In this document: in pieces, positions 18,178-27,098 of the stretch
Layout of the letters: each line of letters begins with the position of its first letter
Numbering within the stretch: position 1 is the stretch's first letter
Assembly: GCF_022549695.1 (NCBI RefSeq)
Contig: NZ_JAKZGS010000002.1
Location: forward strand, 208,576-272,575
Origin: Belliella calami
Lineage (GTDB): Bacteria; Bacteroidota; Bacteroidia; Cytophagales; Cyclobacteriaceae
DNA length: 64,000 nt
Direction of reading: 5' to 3'
Notes under the pieces: generated by a model
Seen by the model: the letters and a program-made list of their open reading frames with translations, nothing else
What the model was told of the DNA's origin: nothing
Database searches by the model: none
Made by a program: the position numbers and the translations under genes

Positions 18178-19824
18178 ATGAACCATAAGTTTTTACAAAT
18201 TCATCCACAAGACAATGTACTTGTCGCACTTACCGACTTGACACTTGGTGATATAATAGAATTTGAAGCTAAATCTATCACTTTAAAAGACAGTATCCCA
18301 GCCAAACATAAGTTTGCTTTGAGCAAATTAGAGGAAGGGGATTATGTCTATATGTATGGATCCGTAGTAGGCAAAGCTGTATCAAGTATTCCTGAAGGTG
18401 GAGTCCTTACGACTGCCAATGTGAAGCATGAAGCCAATTCCTTCAGCGAAAAGACTGAAACGACAGGATGGACCAAACCAGACTTTAGCAGGTTTGAAGG
18501 ACGTACTTTCAAAGGCTTCCATCGCAAAGATGGTCAAGTAGGGACTGCCAATTATTGGATAGTGGTTCCACTTGTATTTTGTGAAAACAGAAATGTGGAA
18601 GTCATCAAGCAAGCATTTATAGATGAGCTTGGTTTTGGCAAACCTAATCCATTCAAAAGCCTTGTGCAACAAATGGCGGAATTGTACAAATCAGGGAAAA
18701 AAGAACAAATTGAAGCTTTGGTGGTGGATGAAATCATCGAAGAGAGAGAACCGAAATTGTTCAAAAACATCGATGGTATAAAATTCTTGACACATCAAGG
18801 TGGGTGTGGTGGAATCAGGCAGGATTCTGATATGCTCTGTGCGCTTTTGGCAGGATATATCAATAATCCAAATGTTGCAGGAGCAACTATCTTGAGCCTA
18901 GGATGCCAAAATGCACAGCCAGCAATACTCCAAGAAAGGCTTGCTAGAATAAACCCAAATTTGGATAAGCCAGTGATCCTTCTGGAACAACAGAGAGAAG
19001 GCACTGAAAACAACTTACTTTCTCAAGCAATCAAGCAAACATTCATCGCAATGGCAGAGGCAGATCAGCAAGAGAGACAGGAAGCTCCATTAAGCAAACT
19101 GACAATTGGTTTGGAATGTGGTGGTTCTGATGGTTTTTCGGGTATTTCGGCAAACCCAGCAGTTGGCCATGTCTCTGATTTGATAGTAGCTTTGGGAGGG
19201 AAATCAATCCTTTCAGAATTCCCTGAACTCTGTGGTGTCGAGCAAGAATTGATCAACAGATGTGTAAACAATGAAATTGCATCAAAATTCAGCAAACTGA
19301 TGGTAGATTATGCCGCTTCTGCTGAGGCAGTAGGTTCAGGATTTGATATGAACCCTTCCCCTGGAAATATCAAAGATGGTCTGATCACAGATGCCATGAA
19401 ATCTTCGGGAGCAGCCAAAAAAGGCGGGACTTCTCCGGTTGTAGATGTACTTGATTATGCAGAATATGTTACCAAACCAGGTCTAAATCTTTTGTGTACT
19501 CCAGGAAATGACGTAGAAAGCACAACAGCAATGGCTGGTTCGGGTGCCAATATCATCCTATTCACAACAGGGCTAGGCACTCCTACAGGAAATCCTGTCA
19601 CTCCAGTGATCAAAGTTTCCTCCAACACAAAATTGGCCAATAGAATGCCAGACATTATAGATGTAGATACTGGTGGAATTATCTCTGGAGATAAAACTAT
19701 CCCTGAAATGGGAGAAGAAATGCTCGAGCACATCATCAAAGTAGCCAGTGGAGAGATCAAATCCAAAGCCCAACTCCTAGATCAGGATGATTTTATTCCT
19801 TGGAAAAGAGGGGTTTCATTGTAG
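18178..19824 (+). CDS. uxaA: Altronate dehydratase
   Basis: 548 residues. It dehydrates D-altronate to 2-keto-3-deoxygluconate, the last step before KdgK in galacturonate breakdown. An N-terminal SAF domain (about 10-90) is followed by the catalytic UxaA/GarD domain with GQVGTANYWIVVP, THQGGCGGIRQD, GLECGGSDGFSGISANPAVG and GTPTGNPVTPVIK; the Cys and His residues there bind iron. Galactarate dehydratase is a related alternative, but the uxaB/uxaC genes favour altronate. The stop codon lies within a 7-bp repeat array. Confidence 0.92.
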   Translation: MNHKFLQIHPQDNVLVALTDLTLGDIIEFEAKSITLKDSIPAKHKFALSKLEEGDYVYMYGSVVGKAVSSIPEGGVLTTANVKHEANSFSEKTETTGWTKPDFSRFEGRTFKGFHRKDGQVGTANYWIVVPLVFCENRNVEVIKQAFIDELGFGKPNPFKSLVQQMAELYKSGKKEQIEALVVDEIIEEREPKLFKNIDGIKFLTHQGGCGGIRQDSDMLCALLAGYINNPNVAGATILSLGCQNAQPAILQERLARINPNLDKPVILLEQQREGTENNLLSQAIKQTFIAMAEADQQERQEAPLSKLTIGLECGGSDGFSGISANPAVGHVSDLIVALGGKSILSEFPELCGVEQELINRCVNNEIASKFSKLMVDYAASAEAVGSGFDMNPSPGNIKDGLITDAMKSSGAAKKGGTSPVVDVLDYAEYVTKPGLNLLCTPGNDVESTTAMAGSGANIILFTTGLGTPTGNPVTPVIKVSSNTKLANRMPDIIDVDTGGIISGDKTIPEMGEEMLEHIIKVASGEIKSKAQLLDQDDFIPWKRGVSL

Positions 19825-19859
19825 ATTGTAGATTTGAGATTGTAGATTGTAGATTGTAG
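19818..19859 (+). repeat. Heptanucleotide tandem repeat, six units
   Basis: ATTGTAG repeated six times (third unit ATTTGAG). The first unit supplies the last Leu codon and the TAG stop of uxaA. Confidence 0.9.
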
Positions 19860-20175
19860 ATTGGCTTTGGAATAGCAATGGGCTGAGGCTTTAAGGAGTC
19901 TCAGCTTTTGTATTTTGAAGTTGGAGGGATGAAAGCTTGCCAAATAGATTTCTTAGGGATGAACCATGTTACCTTTGAGTGCGCCATGGCTTAGTTGCTG
20001 GTCTTCATGTTTAGTTTGGAGTAATTTTCCTATCTAGGTGTTTCATCTATTTAAATCTAGAGGTACCACAGAAAAGTGTCAAGTGAAAGTGGGTTGATAC
20101 TGGATGGATGTTATTTGGAATCTTAGCTTTTTTTTTAGAATTTTCTTGAAGAATCTAAAATACGCCCTTATCAAA
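19825..20175. other. Intergenic after uxaA
   Basis: Holds the heptamer array and the uxaA terminator; the rest, to the Crp/Fnr gene, shows no gene or clear promoter. A frame open from 20104 is treated as untranslated leader. Confidence 0.5.
19882..19909 (+). terminator. uxaA terminator
   Basis: GCTGAGGCT pairs with AGTCTCAGC (one G-T pair), followed by TTTTGTATTTT. Confidence 0.8.
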
Positions 20176-20760
20176 ATGATCGATAAACTGAAAGCATATT
20201 GTAGCCGATTTGTGCCTTTGAATGATAAAGAGCTTGATCTAATTGATGAATATTTTGAAATCAGGGTAATCAAGAAAAAAGACTTTTTGCTTCAAGATGG
20301 AAAGGTTTGTGATTTCATTGGTTTTTTGGCAGAAGGTACTATCAGGCATTTTCATGTTAAAGATGGCAATGAAAAAACCTGTGATATATCCTTTGAAAAT
20401 TCTTGGATAACAGATTTTCAAAGTTTTACAAACAATACTCCTTGTATTATGAATTTTCAGGCAATGGAGGAAGCAACTGTTTTCGTTATCCAAAAAGATA
20501 AACTTCATAACATCTATCGCGAATGCAGTAAATATGAAACCTTTGGCAGGCTGATGGCTGAACAAGTTGCACAAAGAGCAACAGAAATTGCCATGTCCCT
20601 TTCTTCAGAAAAACCGGAAGAAAGATTTCAAAAGCTTTTGAAAAATCAACCTGATTTATTCCAAAAAGTACCTCAAAAATATATAGCCAATTTTCTAGGA
20701 ATAAGTCCAGAAAGTTTGAGCAGAATCCAAAGGAGAATTCACAATAAACAAAAATCTTAA
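20176..20760 (+). CDS. Crp/Fnr family transcriptional regulator
   Basis: 194 residues from the ATG at 20176; the frame is open from 20104 but the family starts at IDKLKAYCSRF. The N-terminal cyclic-nucleotide-binding-like beta roll (DFLLQDGKVCDFIGFLAEGT) is followed by a short C-terminal winged helix (PEERFQKLL, then VPQKYIANFLGISPESLSRI). This short type is common in Bacteroidota and usually lacks proven cAMP binding. It precedes an exported protein gene by 64 bp; its targets are unknown. Confidence 0.85.
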   Translation: MIDKLKAYCSRFVPLNDKELDLIDEYFEIRVIKKKDFLLQDGKVCDFIGFLAEGTIRHFHVKDGNEKTCDISFENSWITDFQSFTNNTPCIMNFQAMEEATVFVIQKDKLHNIYRECSKYETFGRLMAEQVAQRATEIAMSLSSEKPEERFQKLLKNQPDLFQKVPQKYIANFLGISPESLSRIQRRIHNKQKS

Positions 20761-20824
20761 CTTAAGTCATCGTCTTTACAAGTTTTGTAATTGCAAATTT
20801 GTATTTCTAAAAAGTTCCTAGAAA

Positions 20825-21592
20825 ATGAAATACAGATTATTCACCTTTATGATTTTAGCAATGACAACAATAAGCAGTTTGACAGCCCAAGAACTAGATA
20901 TTAAAAAAGTTAAATTTTATGAACATCAATTAGACGATGTAATGGAGTTGATTGATGTTGAGGAATTGAAATCAAAACTCAAAGAAGTTGAGCTGCAATT
21001 TGAAAAAGATCCTTCAGAGATAAACAAAGCAAGGCTAGGTATCATATACCATGAAACTGCACTAAATCTTGGATTTCTCTCAAAAACGAGCTTCAAAGGT
21101 TATTCAAAAAAAAGTTATGATGTATTGAGCGAAATTTACCTTGACCCCAAAACCACCAAAGAACTATTGCCCTTTATCACATCTTATCGTGCTTCTGCAC
21201 TTTCATTGCTCGGAGGAGAAACAATGAAACTAGGTTTGGTGGGTGATTCTTTCAAGTTATTTGAAGAGAGTATAGCCATGTATGGTGAAGTCAGCTATTC
21301 ACCCGAATTCTTAAGGGGAAGTGTTGCTGAAAACTTGCCTTGGTTTTTCTTTTCGAAAAGAAAATTTGCGAAAGTAGATATGCAATCCATTATTGATAAG
21401 CAAAATAAAAACAGTGATTATGCCAATTGGAAAATCATGAGTTTTGTCTATTGGGCTTGGGCGAATCAAAGACAGGAAAATAGATACAGATCCCAAGTGC
21501 TGAATTATTTAGAAAAAGCCATTGAATTGGATCCAAATTATAAGGCTGGAAGGCAAAGAGCCGAAGAGTTAAAAGACAAGTTAAATAAATGA
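20825..21592 (+). CDS. Exported helical protein with C-terminal TPR-like repeat
   Basis: 255 residues. The signal peptide ends at LTAQE (near residue 21). The rest is largely alpha-helical with Lys and Glu, and the C-terminus (ENRYRSQVLNYLEKAIELDP, NYKAGRQRAEELKD) is a TPR unit. Probably periplasmic. No known function. It is convergent with the Nudix gene, 27 bp apart. Confidence 0.7.
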   Translation: MKYRLFTFMILAMTTISSLTAQELDIKKVKFYEHQLDDVMELIDVEELKSKLKEVELQFEKDPSEINKARLGIIYHETALNLGFLSKTSFKGYSKKSYDVLSEIYLDPKTTKELLPFITSYRASALSLLGGETMKLGLVGDSFKLFEESIAMYGEVSYSPEFLRGSVAENLPWFFFSKRKFAKVDMQSIIDKQNKNSDYANWKIMSFVYWAWANQRQENRYRSQVLNYLEKAIELDPNYKAGRQRAEELKDKLNK

Positions 21593-21619
21593 AAAATTCA
21601 ATTTGCGAAAATGTGAGAA

Positions 21620-22090
21620 TTACTGATATTTTCTGAATGCTTGCAAGGCGCACATTGTTCCTTGATCCCAAAGCAACTCTTGCTTATCAAGCATTTCTTG
21701 AAATCCCGCCAAGTTGACCCATTTGACTGCTGTGATAAAATCTGTATCTGGATTCTCTGGTGGATTATCCATAATCATAGGATTCTCAGCAATAAAATAA
21801 TGCATTGGTCTATTGCCAAAAACCCGCTCTGACGAGTAAAGATGATAAAATACTGATGATTCCATTGATACTTCTTCTGCTAATTCCTCAATAGCATGGG
21901 TAATGATGTCTTTGTCAACTTTATCAACGCCTCCACTTACAAACTTCCAGAATTTCCTATCGTAGGTGTGGATATATTCTTGAATCAAAAAAATCTCCTT
22001 GGTTTCGGTGTTAAAAGGAAAAACAATTACAACCTCACGATCTTTTTTATTTGGCTTTTCAACCAACTTTTTCTCAATAGACTTTAGCAT
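21620..22090 (-). CDS. Nudix hydrolase with an atypical Nudix box
   Basis: 156 residues. The domain is recognised by VFPFNTETKEIFLIQEYIHT and the Nudix helix region GGVDKVDKDIITHAIEELAE followed by EVSM. The metal-binding E-E-L-x-E-E core is present, but the consensus Glu after the first Gly is Lys, the consensus Arg is Glu and the following Gly is Ser. Nudix enzymes split nucleoside diphosphates linked to another group; the substrate is unknown. Confidence 0.75.
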   Translation of the reverse strand: MLKSIEKKLVEKPNKKDREVVIVFPFNTETKEIFLIQEYIHTYDRKFWKFVSGGVDKVDKDIITHAIEELAEEVSMESSVFYHLYSSERVFGNRPMHYFIAENPMIMDNPPENPDTDFITAVKWVNLAGFQEMLDKQELLWDQGTMCALQAFRKYQ

Positions 22091-22138
22091 TTTCTAAAAG
22101 TGGTATTCAATTGACTATCAACTATTTTTTTCAGCATG

Positions 22139-22146
22139 CAAAAGTA
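22139..22146 (-). promoter_or_regulatory. -7 promoter box of the Nudix gene
   Basis: On the minus strand TACTTTTG, a perfect TAnnTTTG match, 49 bp before the ATG. Confidence 0.45.
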
Positions 22147-22272
22147 GGCAAATTAAATGGTAATTATAAAAACAAACTCAAAGTAAATAGACTAAAAAAG
22201 GCATCATTCCGGATAAACATAAAGTCTAAATAGTCACGTTGAATTAAAATTACTATTTTGATCTTATTGTCG

Positions 22273-22289
22273 AAAAAAAAAAAAAAAAA
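22273..22289 (+). repeat. Homopolymer run of 17 A
   Basis: A17 in the gap between the Nudix gene start and the DUF1330 gene end. It is non-coding; length may vary between cells or be uncertain in sequencing. Confidence 0.9.
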
Positions 22290-22322
22290 TGCAACCAATG
22301 CCTCGTGACTCCCCTTTCCTTA

Positions 22323-22610
22323 TTAAATACTTTCCACCACCAACATTTTTCCTTTGGAAGCTTGGAAACGGATTTTTTTGGCAGTATTATATTGTTCGGA
22401 GTTGTACCATTCTTTTGCTCTTTCCACAGACGGAAACTCTAATATTACTAACCTTTGTGGATTCCATTCCCCTTCGAGGGATTCAGTTTGGGCTCCTCTG
22501 ACGATGAATTTCCCATCGAATGCCTCCACAGCTGGCAAACTCAACTTCTTATATTCTTCATACATTTCAGGGTTATGGATTGTTACTTCTACAAGGACAA
22601 GTGCTGGCAT
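22323..22610 (-). CDS. DUF1330 family protein
   Basis: 95 residues with the DUF1330 pattern: LVEVTIHNPEMYEEYKKLSL, VRGAQTESLEGEW, then RLVILEFPSVERAKEWYNSE. It is a small ferredoxin-like (dimeric alpha-beta barrel) fold with unknown role. It is the last gene of the six-gene sugar cluster, 32 bp after the SDR gene. Confidence 0.85.
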   Translation of the reverse strand: MPALVLVEVTIHNPEMYEEYKKLSLPAVEAFDGKFIVRGAQTESLEGEWNPQRLVILEFPSVERAKEWYNSEQYNTAKKIRFQASKGKMLVVESI

Positions 22611-22642
22611 GATTGAGATTTTAGTATGTTTAAATTTGTGAA

Positions 22643-23425
22643 TTAAGTAATCGCTCTATCCAAGTGTACATATCCACCATCAGCAAACAAGAATTGTCCT
22701 GTTGTATGGGCAGATTTATCTGATAAGACAAAAACGGCTAGGGCAGCTATCTCATCAATTTTCGTCATTCGGCTGCCTAAAGGAACTTTGGCAGATATTT
22801 CTCTTTCTTTTGCCTCGGGATCTTCAAATGTTGCTTTTAGCCATTTCTTATAATACGGTGTCATTACTTCAGAAGGAAGGATTGCATTTACACGGATACC
22901 AAACGGCAGCAACTCCAAAGCCCACTCCCTTGTCAAGCCAAGATGTGCACCTTTTGAAGCAGCATAGCCTGAAGTTCCTCCTTGACCGGTGAGGGCAACT
23001 TTTGAGCTGATGTTGAGGATAGAACCTTTGCTTTTCTTTAGATATGGCAGGGCAAAATGAACCAAATCAAAATAATGATACAAATTCAACATCATTGATT
23101 TCCGAAATGCTTCAGGTCCTTTTTCCAGTCCAGCGCCATCATTACTCCCTGCATTGTTTACGATTCCATCTATTCTGCCAAATTTTTCAATGGCATAAGT
23201 TATCACAGATTTGCAATAATCTGTGGACTGTAAATCGCCAATAAGATAATCAGCTCTAAAACCGTTTTCACGCAGGTCTTCAATAAATTTTACTGTAGTC
23301 TCTTCAGACCAAGAAGCGACTACTGGAATCCCTCCTTCTTGGGCAATTGTGGCACTTATCCCACCGCCGATTCCTTCCGAACCTCCTGTAACTATAAAGA
23401 CCTTATCTTTTAAATTTAAATCCAT
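22643..23425 (-). CDS. SDR oxidoreductase, probable L-fucose dehydrogenase
   Basis: 260 residues, classical SDR fold: NAD-binding TGGSEGIGGG, NNAG and the catalytic Tyr-Lys in GYAASKG, with Ser in NISSKVAL. The C-terminus has DGGYVH. With the lactonase-type gene 8 bp upstream, it fits oxidation of L-fucose (or a similar aldose) to the lactone. Without the context it would only be called SDR. Confidence 0.8.
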   Translation of the reverse strand: MDLNLKDKVFIVTGGSEGIGGGISATIAQEGGIPVVASWSEETTVKFIEDLRENGFRADYLIGDLQSTDYCKSVITYAIEKFGRIDGIVNNAGSNDGAGLEKGPEAFRKSMMLNLYHYFDLVHFALPYLKKSKGSILNISSKVALTGQGGTSGYAASKGAHLGLTREWALELLPFGIRVNAILPSEVMTPYYKKWLKATFEDPEAKEREISAKVPLGSRMTKIDEIAALAVFVLSDKSAHTTGQFLFADGGYVHLDRAIT

Positions 23426-23433
23426 CTCAATGT

Positions 23434-24273
23434 TTATAATTTGTAAAAATCTACGGCATTTTCTCCAAGAATCCCAGCTTGCTCTGAATTTGTGAGATTT
23501 TTGATGTATTGATCGACTATTTGGAGCACTTGCTCATAATCTCCAGATAGCGTACAAACAGGCCAATCCGAACCAAAAAGCAATCGTTTTGACCCAAAAG
23601 ATTCCAAAATAAAATCCATATAAGGTACAAAATCATCGTACTTCCAGTTATTCCACTTGGCTTCTGTGACCATTCCTGAAAGTTTACAATAGACATTTTC
23701 ACTTTTTGAAAGTTCTGAAACTCCTCTTTTCCATTCTTCTAACTCACCATTGACTATGGATGGTTTTGCTATGTGATCCAACACAAATTTTTGATTGGGA
23801 AGAAGTCTTACTGCTTTCGTAGCAGATGCCAATTGCTTTGGGAAAATCAAAATATCATAGGTAAAATCAAACTTGGCTAGCTTGCTCAACCCATTTATAA
23901 ATTCCGGTTTGAGAATAAATTCATCGTTAATCTCGTCCTGAAGCACATGCCTAAAACCCTTTATTTTTCGATTTTCAAAATAAGAACTCAATTGCTCTTC
24001 CAAGTCTTTTGCTTGCAAATCAACCCAACCTACGATTCCTTTGATAAAAACATGTTTTCCAGCTAGTTCAAGCAAAAAATCGGTTTCTTCTTTACTTTGG
24101 TCAGCTTGCACAGCCACACAGCCATCTATTTGATGCTTTTCCAAAATCGGTTCTAAATCTTGTGGTAAGAAATCTCTTTTCAAAACAGCCATTGAATCGT
24201 CAATCCAAGCATGTATGAGTGAATCATATTTCCAAAAATGCTGGTGAGAATCTATTTTTAGTGAATTATTCAA
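23434..24273 (-). CDS. Amidohydrolase, probable L-fuconolactonase
   Basis: 279 residues, amidohydrolase-2 type TIM barrel: metal motif IDSHQHFW at the N-terminus, LDHIAKP in the middle and LLFGSDWPVC near the end. This is the pattern of the fuconolactonase/rhamnonolactonase group (COG3618), which opens sugar lactones. The start is a TTG at 24273; no ATG is in frame upstream. It lies between the dehydrogenase genes (8 bp and 46 bp). Confidence 0.85.
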   Translation of the reverse strand: MNNSLKIDSHQHFWKYDSLIHAWIDDSMAVLKRDFLPQDLEPILEKHQIDGCVAVQADQSKEETDFLLELAGKHVFIKGIVGWVDLQAKDLEEQLSSYFENRKIKGFRHVLQDEINDEFILKPEFINGLSKLAKFDFTYDILIFPKQLASATKAVRLLPNQKFVLDHIAKPSIVNGELEEWKRGVSELSKSENVYCKLSGMVTEAKWNNWKYDDFVPYMDFILESFGSKRLLFGSDWPVCTLSGDYEQVLQIVDQYIKNLTNSEQAGILGENAVDFYKL

Positions 24274-24319
24274 TCTATGTAAATTTTTAGAAGTTATCAG
24301 AATATGGGTTAATGTTCTT

Positions 24320-25330
24320 TTATAGATTGATTACCGCCTTGATTACCTGAGATTCTGGCTTCACCCAATTATCAAAAACATCAATCATCTTGTCAAAAGC
24401 TGATTCATGGGTGATAAAAGAATCAGTCGGGAATTTTTTAGCGGCAAGCATGGAAATGACAAATTCAAAATCCTCCATAGTTGCGTTTCTACTGCACATG
24501 ATAGTGGTTTCTTTTGAGTGAATTGCAGGATGATTGAATACCAAGTCCCCCTTTGACAAACCTACCAATACATATCTACCTCCATGACTCATATAAGCTG
24601 GACCTGATTCCAAAGCTCTTTTATTTCCAGTTGCATCAAATACAGCTTGGCAGTTATCTCCATTCGTCAGCAAGGTGATTTGTTCTAAAGAAGACTCTCC
24701 TGCCAAAACACCATGGGAAACACCAATTTCATCAATTGCATACTGAATTCTTTGTTCATTGATATCCAGTGCGATGACAGAAGCCCCTTTGCTTTTGGCA
24801 ATTGCCATTATAGCCAATCCAATAGGGCCGCAACCCATTACCAAGACATTTTCACCTGCAACCACATCCGCTCTCCTTATGGCATGTGCCGCAATAGCTA
24901 ATGGCTCTACCAATGCCATTTCATTGAAATTGAGTTGGTGAGTTTTGAGCAATGCCCATTCTGGAACACAAAGAAATTCCTGCATCCCTCCATCTACATG
25001 TACACCCATCACACGCATATTTACACAGCAATTCGTCTTTCCGGTTCGGCAAGAAATACACTTTCCACAGTGCAGGTAAGGTATCAAAATTACTTTGTCA
25101 CCATTTGAGAATTTGTCAGAACCATTGGAATTTGCAACTTCTGCTGCCAATTCATGTCCCAAAATCCTGGGATATGAAAAGTAGGCCTGATTGCCAGAGA
25201 ATGCATGGATATCTGTGCCACATACTCCAATTTTCTTGATTGCTATCAAAACCTCTCCTGACTTTGGTTCAGGTTTTTCCTTTTCCTTCAGTGAAAAATG
25301 TCCAGGATTCTCACAAACTATATACTTCAT
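24320..25330 (-). CDS. Zinc-dependent alcohol dehydrogenase
   Basis: 336 residues, medium-chain dehydrogenase. Catalytic zinc ligands are in GVCGTDIHAFSG and GHELAAEV, and structural zinc cysteines in HCGKCISCRTGKTNCC. The NAD site is VMGCGPIGLAIMA. In this cluster it could oxidise a sugar or sugar acid (for example at C5 or C4), but the step is not defined by sequence. It is the second candidate for the first oxidation of the pathway. Confidence 0.85.
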   Translation of the reverse strand: MKYIVCENPGHFSLKEKEKPEPKSGEVLIAIKKIGVCGTDIHAFSGNQAYFSYPRILGHELAAEVANSNGSDKFSNGDKVILIPYLHCGKCISCRTGKTNCCVNMRVMGVHVDGGMQEFLCVPEWALLKTHQLNFNEMALVEPLAIAAHAIRRADVVAGENVLVMGCGPIGLAIMAIAKSKGASVIALDINEQRIQYAIDEIGVSHGVLAGESSLEQITLLTNGDNCQAVFDATGNKRALESGPAYMSHGGRYVLVGLSKGDLVFNHPAIHSKETTIMCSRNATMEDFEFVISMLAAKKFPTDSFITHESAFDKMIDVFDNWVKPESQVIKAVINL

Positions 25331-25388
25331 AAGTTAAGATTTATAAAATTTCAAAATGAACCAATACATTTTAATAAATGAATTATCT

Positions 25389-25529
25389 GTATCCGCAGTG
25401 TTGCACGTAGGGAAAGATGAAATTTTGTAAGTTGTGGATACTCGTAATCAATCAACAGTTCACAGTCAACAAAATCGCAAATCGTTCACAAACTATCTAT
25501 TGTTTGGCTATGTACAAGAAAGCGGACAA
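25389..25529 (-). repeat. 140-bp dispersed repeat, copy 1
   Basis: The reverse complement aligns through its length with 63397-63540. Shared blocks are CCAAACAATAGAT, GAACGATT, GTTGACTGTGAAC, GAGTATCC and CGTGC. The left 56 bp are bounded by inverted GTATCCGC/GTGGATAC. Confidence 0.85.
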
Positions 25530-25613
25530 TCATAAAATGAAATTATGATTATACACTTCTTTGCCAGTAGCTTTAATTCCAAGGTTGATTGCTTGCTTAT
25601 GTTCAATATCTAT

Positions 25614-25699
25614 GAGTATCTAATATCAATTAATATCGGATCTATGCTAAATCAGGCTTTTTTTTAGTTAGTGGCTAAGTTCCGTATATCCGTAAATGA
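25614..25699 (-). repeat. Dispersed repeat, copy B (pair of 12959-13041)
   Basis: The reverse complement matches copy A at about 80 percent by eye, including GGATATACGGAA and GCCTGATTTAG. Non-coding. Confidence 0.75.
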
Positions 25700-25865
25700 A
25701 ACACTCTCTTATTCAAAGTCAATTGCCTGGTAGTATTTTTTCATTTTGGTTTGAAATTTTATTGTCAAAGGTAATGTTAGGATAAATTTATTTTTTATTC
25801 CAGTCAAACGTTTGCATAATTAAAAAAACAGCCAAAATTGTCAGGCCAAAAACTGAAAACCTACT

Positions 25866-25911
25866 AAAAAAAATAATAAACCATTGAATCCGTACCTGAC
25901 GCATTCAATGG
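25866..25911 (-). terminator. Terminator of the FAH-family hydrolase gene
   Basis: CCATTGAAT and ATTCAATGG form a perfect 9-bp stem; on the minus strand a T-rich run follows. It lies 10 bp after the stop codon. Confidence 0.8.
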
Positions 25912-25920
25912 CCTAGATAA

Positions 25921-26775
25921 TTATTTGTATGCAACTACAGCTTGCTTGGCAACTCCAAGACCATCAATCCCAAGCTCTACAACATCACCTTCTTTGAGAT
26001 ATTGTGGTGGGTTTAAGCCTAGGCCAACACCCGACGGTGTACCTGTAGAAATCACATCACCTGGCAGCAATGTCATATACTGACTGATGTAACTGATCAA
26101 ATGTGGGATTTTGAATACCAAATCTGAAGTATTGCTATCCTGCATCATTTTATCATTTACTTTTAACCAAAGCCTAAGATTATCTGGATTTGGTAACTCT
26201 TCAGGCGTAACCAAATATGGTCCTATCGGTGCAAAAGTATCCGAACTCTTACCCTTCACCCACTGTCCGCCATGATTCAGTTGAAAATCCCTCTCACTCA
26301 CATCGTTGTGCAAAGTATATCCAGCAATATGATCAGCAGCATTTGACTCATCTACATAGCTAGCCTTTTTGCCAATTACTACTGCCAATTCAACTTCCCA
26401 ATCGGTCTTAACAGAGTTTCTTGGAATTATTATCTCATCAAAAGGACCACATAGTGAAGAGGAAGCTTTCATAAACAAAACCGGAGACTCAGGCAAATCC
26501 ATTCCACTTTCTTTCGCATGCAAGGAATAATTCAATCCTACACAGATAATTTTCGATGGGCGGGCGATAGGGCTTCCCAACCTAATGTTTTCATCAACTT
26601 TTGGCAAGCCAGCTTCATTACTTTCTAGCCAGGTTTTTAGACGATTGACTCCGTCTTTCCCAAAAAATGCTTCATTCCAATCTTCTCCAAAAGCCGAACA
26701 ATCCAGCCTTTCGCCATTTTTATTTTCTATTCCTGGACGCTCCTGTCCTTCTTTTCCAAATCTTATTAATTTCAT
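25921..26775 (-). CDS. FAH-family hydrolase, probable 2,4-diketo-3-deoxy-L-fuconate hydrolase
   Basis: 284 residues. The fumarylacetoacetate hydrolase fold is shown by ICVGLNYSLHAKESG, the metal ligands in DWEVELAVVIG and HNDVSERD, and STGTPSGVGLG. In the oxidative L-fucose pathway this family splits 2,4-diketo-3-deoxy-L-fuconate to pyruvate and L-lactate. It has its own terminator and is bracketed by inverted copies of the 140-bp repeat. A 2-keto-3-deoxy acid hydrolase of another pathway remains possible. Confidence 0.83.
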   Translation of the reverse strand: MKLIRFGKEGQERPGIENKNGERLDCSAFGEDWNEAFFGKDGVNRLKTWLESNEAGLPKVDENIRLGSPIARPSKIICVGLNYSLHAKESGMDLPESPVLFMKASSSLCGPFDEIIIPRNSVKTDWEVELAVVIGKKASYVDESNAADHIAGYTLHNDVSERDFQLNHGGQWVKGKSSDTFAPIGPYLVTPEELPNPDNLRLWLKVNDKMMQDSNTSDLVFKIPHLISYISQYMTLLPGDVISTGTPSGVGLGLNPPQYLKEGDVVELGIDGLGVAKQAVVAYK

Positions 26776-27098
26776 ATTTCAAATTGATGGTGTTTATCCG
26801 CTTTCGCAGTAATGATAACATTTAATAATGTATTTGCATTAAATTATTCAGCAACTGGCAATAAGTGACGCTTGGCAGTCGAAGCTTTTCTGCAAGATAA
26901 AATTCTTCAAAAGGATTATCCACTTTCGGGCACAAAATCAATCAAAAGATTGTAAGATGACCTATTTCAAGTGTTCTTGAATATGGGTTGTTGTCTGATG
27001 AAGTTCCACCACAAACAATGCCTTTTTTTACCTAAAGTGCAACATCGTGGAGAACTAAACCCTTCAATTTCCATCAAATATCATTGCAGATAATTATT
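26776..27098. other. Intergenic upstream of the FAH-family gene
   Basis: No gene is seen. It holds a diverged 140-bp repeat copy (26916-27053). Another TATCCGCTTTCGCAG stretch near 26795 recalls the end of that repeat. Confidence 0.5.
26916..27053 (+). repeat. 140-bp dispersed repeat, copy 2 (diverged)
   Basis: Aligns in the same orientation with 63397-63540, sharing AGATTGT, GTTGTCTG, CCACC/CCGCC, TTAC.TAA and GTGC near the right end. About two thirds identical by eye. Confidence 0.65.

Larger units (their letters stand above)
25331..25920. other. 590-bp intergenic region built from repeats
   Basis: No gene is seen. It holds a 140-bp repeat copy (25389-25529), a copy of a second repeat (25614-25699) and the terminator of the upstream hydrolase gene. 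Any promoter for the dehydrogenase gene must lie here. Confidence 0.6.

Noticed and set aside
20104-20175. N-terminal extension of the Crp/Fnr regulator
   Set aside because: The extra 24 residues are hydrophobic and unlike the family, which begins at the ATG at 20176.
22273-22289. Phase-variable A-tract controlling a gene
   Set aside because: It is non-coding, about 180 bp from the nearest start and not within a recognised promoter, so no switch is claimed.
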